Source: Bremerella sp. P1 (GTDB taxonomy: Bacteria; Planctomycetota; Planctomycetia; Pirellulales; Pirellulaceae). From it: a stretch of DNA of 64,000 nt. The position numbers and the translations under genes are program-made. This document shows positions 34,629 through 45,300 of the stretch, one piece after another. The DNA lies in contig NZ_CP118164.1 in assembly GCF_028748185.1 (NCBI RefSeq), positions 5,729,814 to 5,793,813 of the forward strand. Direction: 5' to 3'. The notes below the pieces were generated by a model. That model was not told the origin of the DNA. It saw only the letters and a list, made by a program, of their open reading frames with translations, and ran no database searches. The stretch's first letter is position 1; each line of letters opens with the position of its first letter.

Positions 34629-36223
34629 TGGACGTGACGCAGCAGTGGGTGAGAAGTTCAAACGATGAGCGTGCCGTCGAGAATGGCTGTTGGTTCGATG
34701 AAGAAGCGGCCCAGCGTGTGCGTGAGTTTTTCCTGCGGTTCCTGAAGCACTCGAAAGGCCAATGGGCTAGGAAACCGTTTGAGCTATTAGATTGGCAATG
34801 GACAGACGTGGTGGCGCCATTATTCGGTTGGAAGCGTGCTGATGGGACTCGTCGATTTCGCCGCGGTTATATCGAGGTTCCGAAGAAGAATGGCAAGAGC
34901 ACGTTATTCGCGGGGCTGAGCTTGTATCTGCTGACATGTGATGGCGAACCGGGGGCCGAAATCTACAGTGCAGCCTCGGATCGGGATCAGGCGTCAATCG
35001 TGTTCAACGAAGCGGCCAATATGGTGGACCACTCGCCTCATCTGGCATCGCGTCTGAAAGTCGTCCGTTCCACCAAACGGATCGTGGACCATCGTAGTCG
35101 ATCCATTTATCGTGCCCTCTCGGCTGAGGTGCCCACCAAGGAAGGCCTCAACGCCCATGCAGTGCTGATGGACGAACTACATGCACAAAAGTCACGGGAA
35201 CTATGGGACACGCTTCGCTACGCCGGTGCCTCACGACGACAACCACTCATGCTGGCTATTACAACCGCCGGGTTCGACCGATTGAGCATCTGTTGGGAAC
35301 AGCACGAGTACGCTCGCCAAGTGCTGGAAGGAACTGTTGAAGACACAGCGTTCTTTCCCTACATCTCTGCTGCCGACGTTGAAGAGGACTGGACCACGCC
35401 TGAGGTGTGGCGGAAGGCGAACCCCAGTTTCGGCATCACGATCGACGCGGAGCAGTTCGCCGAGGATTGCCGTGAAGCCCAGGAATCGCCCGCCAAGGAA
35501 AACTCGTTTCGTCGCTATCGGCTCAATCAATGGACGCAGCAGGAATCGCGTTGGCTGAACATGGATAAGTGGGACGCGTGTGATGATGCTCTGGCGGAAC
35601 TGGATGGTCGCACATGTTTCGCAGGCCTGGACTTGTCTTCCACGACCGACATCTCGGCCCTGGTGCTCGTATTCGAGGAAGACGACCAATACGACGTACT
35701 GCCGTTCTTCTGGGTACCAGAGGAAGGTGCCAGGCGACGTGAGAAGCGGGACCATGCCCCGTATGTACCGTGGATTCAGCAAAGGTACATCGAAGCGTCA
35801 CCTGGGGAAGTCGTCGACTACGAACGCATTCGGGCGCGGATCAACGAGCTAGGAAAGCGATTTAAGATCGAGCAGATCGCGATCGACCGTTGGAACGCGA
35901 CGCAGTTGGCCACCCAGCTAGATGATGATGGATTCGAGATTGTGTCTTTCGGCCAGGGCTACGCGAGTATGTCGGCGCCGACGAAGAAGTTGGAAGAGCT
36001 CGTGCTATCCCGGAAATTGCGCCACGCGGGTCATCCAGTACTCCGGTGGATGGCGGGAAACGTAGCGATCGAGCAGGATGCGGCCGACAACTGGAAGCCG
36101 TCGAAGAAGAAGAGTCAGGAGCGGATCGATGGGATTGTGGCGCTCGTCATGGCGGTGGATTTGGCGACTCGGCATGTGGAGTTTACGAGTCCGTATAGCG
36201 AGCGAGGGATGCTTTTTCTGTAG
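34628..36223 (+). CDS. Phage terminase large subunit
   Basis: A 531-residue packaging motor and nuclease. The ATPase part has Walker A VPKKNGKST (about residues 84-92) and a Walker B-like LMDELHAQ (about 179-186). The nuclease part starts near residue 330 with FAGLDLSSTTDISAL and includes IAIDRWNATQL, both supplying acidic metal ligands. The start is GTG, overlapping the small-subunit stop. No portal, protease or capsid gene follows; instead the convergent giant exoprotein ends 170 bases downstream, so the structural module is missing or was lost. Confidence 0.92.
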   Translation: MDVTQQWVRSSNDERAVENGCWFDEEAAQRVREFFLRFLKHSKGQWARKPFELLDWQWTDVVAPLFGWKRADGTRRFRRGYIEVPKKNGKSTLFAGLSLYLLTCDGEPGAEIYSAASDRDQASIVFNEAANMVDHSPHLASRLKVVRSTKRIVDHRSRSIYRALSAEVPTKEGLNAHAVLMDELHAQKSRELWDTLRYAGASRRQPLMLAITTAGFDRLSICWEQHEYARQVLEGTVEDTAFFPYISAADVEEDWTTPEVWRKANPSFGITIDAEQFAEDCREAQESPAKENSFRRYRLNQWTQQESRWLNMDKWDACDDALAELDGRTCFAGLDLSSTTDISALVLVFEEDDQYDVLPFFWVPEEGARRREKRDHAPYVPWIQQRYIEASPGEVVDYERIRARINELGKRFKIEQIAIDRWNATQLATQLDDDGFEIVSFGQGYASMSAPTKKLEELVLSRKLRHAGHPVLRWMAGNVAIEQDAADNWKPSKKKSQERIDGIVALVMAVDLATRHVEFTSPYSERGMLFL

Positions 36224-36369
36224 AAGTGTGCCACGCTGATTCACGGTTGCAACGCATAGAAATTACGTCAGTTGAGAAAATGCAATTTCAAGATCTATGT
36301 AACTAAGACGGCTCCAACTAAGCCGGTGTATAAACACAAGTGCAAGCGAAAATGCAATGAAACTTTCAC

Positions 36370-36383
36370 AGGCGTTAACGCCT
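36370..36383. repeat. 14-bp perfect palindrome at the element edge
   Basis: AGGCGTTAACGCCT lies between the terminase and the giant gene, 12 bases beyond the stop codon of the latter. It may be part of a terminator, an operator or chance. Confidence 0.35.
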
Positions 36384-36394
36384 AATTGGTGAAT

Positions 36395-39300
36395 TTACTC
36401 CTGACTTAGTTCATCGGTTAGGTCTGAAAGCAGGGAAGCGTCGATCTCTATTAAGAGCTTCTCTTGTTCATTCGCCGCGTACTCAGATTCTAAAGCCCCA
36501 AACAATGCATCGATTATTCGAGCGTCTGCGTGTTCCTTGAAGTGCGGTGGCAGAATGTCTGGCGAATCGTGAAGAGCATCCGTGATGTCCTCCGCGCCGT
36601 CGAATCTGAAATTAGATTCAGATTTGACATTCATATGGAATGTTTCCAGCGGCATCTCTTCCACGTCATCAAACAACGCTTCGACCGCGGGGGGTTCAGA
36701 TTCCAACACAAGGCGATTGCTTTTCGCGAACGCCTCGGGGATCAATTCGGGCATTCTGATAGAAACGCTATCGGAATCCTTGTTTTGACCATAGTGTTGA
36801 ACGAACTTAGTAAAATCGCCGAGACCGACACGACCATCTCGGTTGAAATCAAAGCGAAATGCTTCGGGGAACTCAACTACGTCAGCGGTCTTACCGTAGT
36901 TTCGGATGAACTGAGCAAAGTCTCCCAATCCGACGTCACCACTGTCGTCGGAATCATATACGACAGGAGCGATTGGCACATCGATGTGAGGATAGGAATT
37001 CAAAACTTGCCCATCTCGTCCAAGCTTTCCATTGGATAAACGAAACGCGTCGTGCTGCGTTGCCGTGGGATATTGACCATCGACTTGGGAGGAGATGCCA
37101 ACGACATTCTGCCGATCTACAGGAAACAGCAAATTGGTAATTAGAACCCGATCGCCAGGCTGGTATCCAGTCAAGTCCAGGTTGTCCCACCAGATATTCG
37201 TCACGCCGTCGTCGCTGGAAATATCCAAGTTGGTGCCGAGATGTTCCAAGACCTCGGGGTTTAGGAACAGTACTTTTTCCCAAGACATTCCGGCTTCCAA
37301 GCTGATCGGACCGCTGGTCATCTCCGGAGTAACCGTGATCCATATCTGAGCAACGATCGATTCCCACTCATGGAAAACGACGTTGCCTATCGGTGAGTTG
37401 CCAAGTGATGTACCCACTGGCAAAGTGTCATCGGTTCGCGTCAAAGATATTAGGAGTTCTTCGTTGCCAATTGTGGCGACGCCTTCGGTAATGGTTGTTG
37501 TGCTATCGGCAACACCTGGAGCTGCCTCAACGTTTCCAGCATAGTCATAGGCGATACTGTAGAAATCATATTGCTTACCGGGCTTCCCGACGAATGTCGC
37601 GGCGGTGAGCGTGGTTCCAAGTAAAAAAGGCTGATAGTTACCTGCGTCTTCTGAAAAGTAGATGTCGTATTTCGCCACACCTGATCCGCCGGCGGTATCT
37701 TGACCTGACCAGGAAATCTCAAACTTTGACTTATCGAAAGACGTGGGCAGAGGATCGATACTGCTGGCCGGGGCCTCCGTATCGAGCGTGTTAAAGATAG
37801 GAGGCGTATCGATCGGTTCATTGGTATCGAAGATGATTCGCGCCTCCGCATCGATTACATCACCAGTCACCGCATCTGGACTGACCTGGATCGAATACGT
37901 GACAAAACCTTCGCCTTCGGGCGACACCAAGTTAGGTGGCAGGAAACCGGCGAGAGCATTCGTCGGAGCATCGCCAGTCTCTGGATCGATGGAAGTAAAC
38001 TCCCAGAATGCTTCGCCCGTTGCGACGTTGATACCTGCCAATACATCAACATAGACTCCAAAGTCGGACGTGAAGTCGAGGCGATTCGTATAGAACGCGC
38101 GATTGTCCGGCACTTCAAATACGGAAGTACCTATCCCGAAGTCGCCCAGTCGAAACGAACGAAAATCCAAGTCCGTATCCAGTTGCTGAGTTATCCGAAC
38201 CGTCTGACCCGGAGCTGTCGCGAAAACGGGATCGTTTTCAAAGCGAATGGTATAGTCAAGCGGTTTGGAAGCGGCAATGAAGTTTTCAGGCCCAAACCCT
38301 TCAGGGCCAAGGATGTCGTTGGGGTCAAGAGATTGAACAAGTTGCGTAAAGTGTTCCGCAAAGTCTTTGAATCGCTGCTTCAACCAATCATTCAAGTCTT
38401 CAGCCGAGTCTCCCGCATCCTTGCGGGTTTCGTTTAGCCAGTCACCAAATTGATTTGACCAGTCCTTTACGATTTCTCCGCTGTCTTCTATCCACTCCTT
38501 TAGTCTCTCTGAGTATGACTTGTAGTCATAGAGTTCTGTTTTGGGGTCGCCATTTCGAACTTTGGTTGGGTTCTGAGTCGCTTCATCACGTGATGAAAAA
38601 GGGGATCCGTTGCTTATTGCTTCTTTCTCTAATCTATCGAGGACTGGTTTGGTGAATCTTTGAGCGATCTCAGTCCTGGTCTTCGCGAAAGCATCCTCGA
38701 TTGACAGTCCCTTCCGAATATACTTGTTCATGAGCTGCGCGAACAGATTTGAATATGAGACAGAATTGCTGTCGGTTGAAGAATATCCGGCGAAGTCATT
38801 GATCTTGCTATTAAGGTCAGCAATCATCTGTCCCGAATAACAGCTTCCGAGGAATACATGAGTTTCGCTGGGATTAAGAGAATTAATAGCAGCGGCTAAC
38901 TCAGTCGCAGTAATGTATTCGCCTAGGGCATTCATCGCCAATTCGCCTGCGTTGTCGGCACCATGAGTTTCAGCGATAAAGACAAATGTATCATCTGCGT
39001 CAGCTCCTGAATTACGAATCGCGTCCAGGACGGTCGCCTTGGTGACGGATGTGCCATCCAAAGTGGTATCGGTGATCACTGTGATATTGGCTGGATTCAC
39101 ACCGAACGAATTCTCATATGTATTCTTCCATTGTTTTGCACTGCGAACGGAGCTTTTCAAGTTTGTCTTCCCGCTCGGATCGACGGAAGTGAAGTCGCTT
39201 ATGCCCACAATGACCACATGAGTATCATGAATCCCGTCACCTGCCGCTGGTGTACGCTGCGTTTGGGAAGGGGGTAGTCCGACATTCTCCACGGATAACT

Positions 39301-42300
39301 GTACCGATGTTTGGCGAAGCATCACACCAACAATGTCTTCGACGGGCTCATACGGAATCGGAGGTAAAACGTCTACGAGTTCACTGTCTTTCTGTTGGAA
39401 GTGCCACTTTCCGTTGACGTTCTGTAAGTGTGTGTACTCGTTCTGATTCTCGCGCAAACTTGCCAATGTATTTCTGAAATTGCCATACACTTCTTCGAGC
39501 GTCAAACCGAGACGCTGTACGTACTCTTCGTATGGTCCAATTGGCAATGGATCAGGTTCACTCTGCGTTGAGAGGAACTGCGCATAGTCAATTTCTACCT
39601 GGGCCAAAACATCACGCGGAACGGGAAACACGGAAGCCGGAACGTCGCCACTTACTTGTCCGAATAAGGTGATCGATCCTTGAGCACCAGGACGGAGCGA
39701 TGTATGCAGTGTTTCTTGCTCGATCGCTAGGATGAGCAATGGACCGTCCGAAGGAACGATTGATTCTAACGCGGCAATTTGCAGATCTGTCACCCCAGGA
39801 AGAGAAACAGAAAGTACGGGCGTCTCCAGGTCCGTTCCTCCGGCATTGGCGAACCTGATTGTCCAGGAACCAATCTGGCCTGGGCGCAGGGCAGATGGTC
39901 CCTCGATGGAGACATTCAAATCCGCTTGGAATGAATCCCGAATTCCCAGTGCATCGTCAATGGTGTCGGATAGAATTCCATCCTTCGCAAGAATGTCTGC
40001 GGGCCCTGCTGAAGCTTGGGTAAGTTCAAATGTGACCAGGGCTCTCGTCGGATTGTAGACAGAAATCGTGTCGCCAATGAATTTATTTCCAGCGGAATCG
40101 ACGACCGTGAACTCTGTGGTTTCGCTAAATCGACTGCCTGAAAGCAGTAGGGTCACAATTCCCCTTCCAGTGTGTGTCGTATCACTACCGTCGATCGCAA
40201 ATGGAAGTAGTGATGCAGTCACATCGTATTGCTGAGCTATACCGGCCGAAGCCCTGGATCGAAGTAGTACATAGTACGTACCCTCTAGTGTTTCAGGTAC
40301 GATCACGTTTTGATCCACGGCGAACGGTTCGTTGCCGGTAAAATCAAAATCGCTCCGCGTCGGAATACGATTGAAGGCCACATAGATTTCATTGTCCCCG
40401 TCAACAGCATCACTATCAAGCTCGAACGAGAGCGTTTCCCCCGCAGGCACCGTTACTCGGTAGTAAACATTTTGTTCTACATCGAGCGTTCCCGCCGTGG
40501 CGACTCCCAACTCAAGTTCGGGGAAGATAATTTCCGCCTGGTCGAGTGAGACACCGATGTTGTTGGCTTCGTCTGCTTCCGTTACTTGGTTAAGGATGTC
40601 GCTGCGGATGATGATGTGGTAGGAACCGGGGATCACGCCTGGAAGCGCAGTCGTCAGGCTTTCGTTGTAGGAAGCACCGTTGGCAAGTATGCGCAGGTTG
40701 GGATATACGCGCCCCAGCAATCGATCGTTGATATCCCAGGTTTCATCCGCAGAGAGATAAATGGAATCGGTCCAATTGCCTACGGCTGAATTACTACCTT
40801 GATTCTCGACCGTATAGCTGACAGTTACGTCAGCTCCAGATTCTCCATTGGCCGGTACATTGATGCTTCCCACGACAAAGTCTGCGGGTGCTGCCAGGTT
40901 GACCTGCATCGAAAGTGGATCGTGACCGGAGTTGTTGAAGACCTCCCCTCGTTCGTTCAATCCACCATTTGGATTAGCGGCAACGAAAACGTAATAGGGC
41001 CCTGCAAGGCCTGCGGGAATGTCAAGCTCCCCGGTTTGCGTATAGCTTTCGCCAGCAGCCAAAGTAGTAGGGCGAGTGGCATAGCCAAGGAAGATATCGG
41101 ATGAACGGTCGAAAACTTGATCGAGGGAGAGATATACCGAGTCATACCATGATCCATCGGCGTCCCCACTTCCGACATTTTGTACCATCCAACTGACTGA
41201 GAAATCTTGGCCACTTTTTACGCTGGCTGGAGCATCTACGCTGGTGACAGTTAGATCAGGAGGATCTAATTCAATGATTTCGATGTTGCCTACGGGGGGA
41301 TCAGGAGGGTCAGGGTCCCCCGGATCGACAGGGTCTTCGCTCGGATCGACACCTTCCGGGATTGTCGCTGAGGTAACACGAAGATTATTTCCTTCGAAGT
41401 CTCCTTCAACGACGAGATCGGTTGAGTCAGTGCGAACAAGAATGAAGAATCGGCCACTAAGATCTTCGGGAAGGGTCACGCTACGAGAGACTGAATATTC
41501 CTCATTTGGCCCCAGAGGATTACCACGCTGAACAGTTGTCAACAACGTATCGAATGGATCGATTTGATAGTCGGTGGAAAGATATACCTCGTCAAACCAG
41601 ATTGTCGAGTTCGTGGGGACGGGGGAATCATTCCGAACCGTCCAATCTACAGTGATGGGCTGGCCTGGTTGAGGATTATTAGTTGCCGTCACAGTGGTGA
41701 TGCGAAGGTCCGACGCAATCCGGGAGACCTCCAAAGCCATGGCGACCGAGATATTGTTCGCCTCGTCCAATTCTGGAACGCGATCGCCAGCATCGGTTGT
41801 CAAAAGCAGATAGTAAGTCCCCGGAGACATATCACTTGGCAACTGAACACGACGATCCGCAACGCGGTACGAATCGCCCGGCTGAAGTAGTCCCGAATGA
41901 GGTAGAGACGTAAGTGTGATATCGTCTCCGCTAATCGTCGTGTCAGTGGAAAGCACCACACGGTCATACCAGGATGTTGTGGCAGTATCCCATTGGCTAC
42001 TGTTGGTAACGGACCAATCCAACAGAAAGGCATCGCCAGCTTCTGCCTGCGTGGGAGTGCCGAAGAATGAGACTGTCAGATCGCCTGGCTGGGAGACAAC
42101 GTCTGAGGGGACCTCTAGGGCGGTCAAGTTATTCAGGTTGTCTAACTCGAAGACATCGTCTGAGTAGTCCGTAACGACATAAATGTACTGGTCGCCAATG
42201 TAGTCTTCATTCAAAGTGGTGGCGAACGTTAGGTCGTATCCCTCGCCAGTTGCCAGACCGCCATAACATCTCTGTGATTTGAGCAAGACATCGCCAGAAG

Positions 42301-45300
42301 GATCAAAGCTTGAGTCGCTGGAAAGGTAAACACGATCAGTCCATGTACCGTTGGGGGTTGCCGTCGAACCATTGTTTTCTACGCGGTAGCTAACAGTAAA
42401 ATCGCGGTTTGCCGAGATCGTTGACGGAGCCGTGATCGAAACGACCTCGAGGTCAGGTGGTGGGGTTAAAAGGACATTGGTTGACTGGTCTTCAGTACCA
42501 ACGTTGTTATCCTCGAATAGGTGTTCGTAGACATTGTCGAACGCATCTGTTTCTATGAGGAAAAAGAATTCGCCGGTGACTCCGATAGGCAGATTTCCGA
42601 AGCCAGTTGCCGCGTAGCTCTCTCCTGAGGCTAGTACTCCGTCATGCGTAACGGTGGTTAGCAGAGTATCATCCTCGCTGAGGATATTGTCCGTCGAGAC
42701 ATAGACACGGTCTCGCCAGCGTGTTGCATCGGTTGTCTGAATACCGTTATTCGTGACAGTCCAGCTTACTTGAACCTCCTGGCCGGAGAATGCTGATGTG
42801 GGAGCTGTGACGCTGGTGACCCTTAGGTCTGGCGGTGGAGTCAATTCAATGTCAAATGAAGTGCTGGATCGATCATTGTCTTCTTCGTTCCCATACTCCC
42901 ATACGCGATCAAATGCATCTGTCAAAACGATCACGTAGTAGGTGCCATCGATCCCACGAGGGAGCGTAGCGGCCAGCGACCCTCGATAGCTGTCACCAAC
43001 TTGGAGGTAGGAAGGGTTTTGAACGGTCCCCAGACGATAATCGGTAGCATCCCAGAATGGATCGGTTGACAAATAAACTTGGTCGTCCCAGTAGGTTGCA
43101 TTGGTAGGGCCGGTGCCCGTGTTCGAGACAACCCATTCGACGACAATCTCCTGTTCGGAAGACGCTGTCGGCGGGACGATCACCTCATCGACGACCAAAT
43201 TGGGAAACGCAGCAAGTAGTACGTCGATCCACGTTTCGTTGATTAAGATGTTATTGTCTTCGCCGTCGATCTCGAGGACATTGTCCAGGCGATCTGTTTG
43301 GACAATTACCCTCAGATCGTCACCTTCAAAGATATCAGGCAGGTCGAACATTTGCGTTCGGGTGATCGACTCTCCGGCCGCAATGGTTCCTGTGAAATCA
43401 TAGCTACGATTGAGGTCGTCAACACCAATCGTATCATCGATCGAGATTGCAACCCAATCGCGAAAACTTCCCTGAAAGTCTCCATCTCCTTGGTTAGTAA
43501 TTGTCCAGGTTATGGGAATACTTTGGCCGGAAATGGCTTCCAGCGGAGCAGAGATACTGGTGACCACGAGATCCGGCAAGGGTGGATAGTCGATGGAAAT
43601 TGGCAGCGTGGCCAATGTATTGTTGTTTGCGTTCAACTCGTTATTCGAATTGCCTTGATTGGTTTCGACGATCAAATAGTATTCACCAGGTCGAATGCTC
43701 TCATTTAGTGGCAAGGTGACATTAAGCGTCGTGTTATAACTTTGCCCAGGCGTAAGCGGTAACGCGTCAGTCTGGTAGAGCAATTCCAGCCGTGCATCCG
43801 ATGAATCGAGTTGATCGTCGGAAGAAAGCCAAATCGCCTCGGTCACAGTCTGTTGGACCGCGCCTGTCCCAATATTACGGACGGTCCAAGAAACCGGAAT
43901 TTCGCTACCAAAGAGAGCTGTTGTATCTGTTGAGGCAGTCTCTACTTCTAGGTCTGGCCGTACGATCTGAACCGGTTGGACAAAAGTATTGTTCGTCTCA
44001 TCCGATTCCTCAATGTCTCTGTCAGAGTCGGTTGAAAACAGCAGGTAATAATCACCGGGACTTACGCTGGTATTCAGAAAGAAGCTGCGTTGTTGTTGAT
44101 AAGAACCCAATACCGGTAATGGCGACTGACCGTTGATGAATATGGAAAAAAGCCGATCGTCCTGCGAATCGATCTGCATGTCGGTCGAGAGATAAACATA
44201 GTCGTACCATGCAGGACTATCGACCTCAAGTTCACCAATATTCGTAACCGTCCATGAGATATCGTTAAATCCCAGATTAAAAGTGGATGATGCGATAACT
44301 TCGGAGATAATAAGGTCTGGCAGTGGACTGTCGTCGTCGAGGAGTGCGCCAATGGCCTGATGGCCAGCTAGGCTGCTGGTAAGTAGCGTTGCGCTTCCCA
44401 GTTGCGGTGAGATGCTTAGAAGAAAGGTCTCATCGGTCTCGACGTCGGTGTCTCCTGAGATCGGCACAAACACGGTAGCGGTTGTCTGCCCGGCGAGGAA
44501 GGTAAGGGTCCCGGTGGTGGCCGTGTAGTCGACCCCGGCGATCGCCGAATCATCGACCGTCTGGTAGTCGACGAGGATCTCCTGGGTGGCAGGCTGGGAG
44601 AGCTGAACGGTGAAGGCCATCAGCTGAGTACCGCTGTCGCCTTCCAGTAGTTCGGCGTTGGAGACGAACAGGGATCGGTCTTCATCGCCGCCATCGGTAT
44701 CGAGGATCAGGCCGGTGGCTGAGACACGCAGCTGCTCGTTCGCGAAGACCGCGCCGGTAAGGTTCATCAGTTCCAGGTAGAACCACTCATCCGGTTCGGC
44801 TACGTCGCTATCACTATACGGATCGATATGAATGTTCCACGTCGTACTGCCTGCTGGAATCGTCACCGATCCAGACTCGAAGGCGAAGTCGACATCCTCC
44901 AGGGCGGTGCCTGGCCGTGTGAAGTAGTCGAAGGTTACTTCGGTAGCGGCAGGCTTCGAGAGAGTGATCTCGAAGTAGGCCTCATCACCCGACGAATCCT
45001 GCTCGACCCTTCGGGTACCACGGATCGCCACCACGGGATCAGTACCATCTCCCGAGTCGTCATCCATGATCCGGCCGAGACCCGCCAGGCCATCAGGGCT
45101 GGTCGACAGCAGGGACGCACTTCCAGCCTGTGGCGTTACCAGGAGAGAGAAGGTCTCATCGGTCTCGACGTCGGTGTCTCCTGAGATCGGCACAAACACG
45201 GTAGCGGTTGTCTGCCCGGCGAGGAAGGTAAGGGTCCCGGTGGTGGCCGTGTAGTCGACCCCGGCGATCGCCGAATCATCGACCGTCTGGTAGTCGACGA

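Larger units (their letters stand above)
20839..36223. mobile_element. Phage-like integrated element (recombinase to terminase)
   Basis: This block contains a serine recombinase operon, a sigma-like factor, primase/helicase, ParB-methyltransferase, HNH nuclease and both terminase subunits, flanked by chromosomal-type genes. The limits are set by gene content: the kinase to the left and the giant exoprotein to the right. No convincing short att repeat was found at the edges, and no structural (portal, capsid, tail) genes are present. It may therefore be a truncated prophage or a satellite-like element. Confidence 0.75.

Noticed and set aside
20757-36394. Short matching att repeats at the edges of the phage-like element
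   Set aside because: Only trivial matches such as GAAGTGT were seen between 20757-20838 and 36224-36394, which is not above chance.
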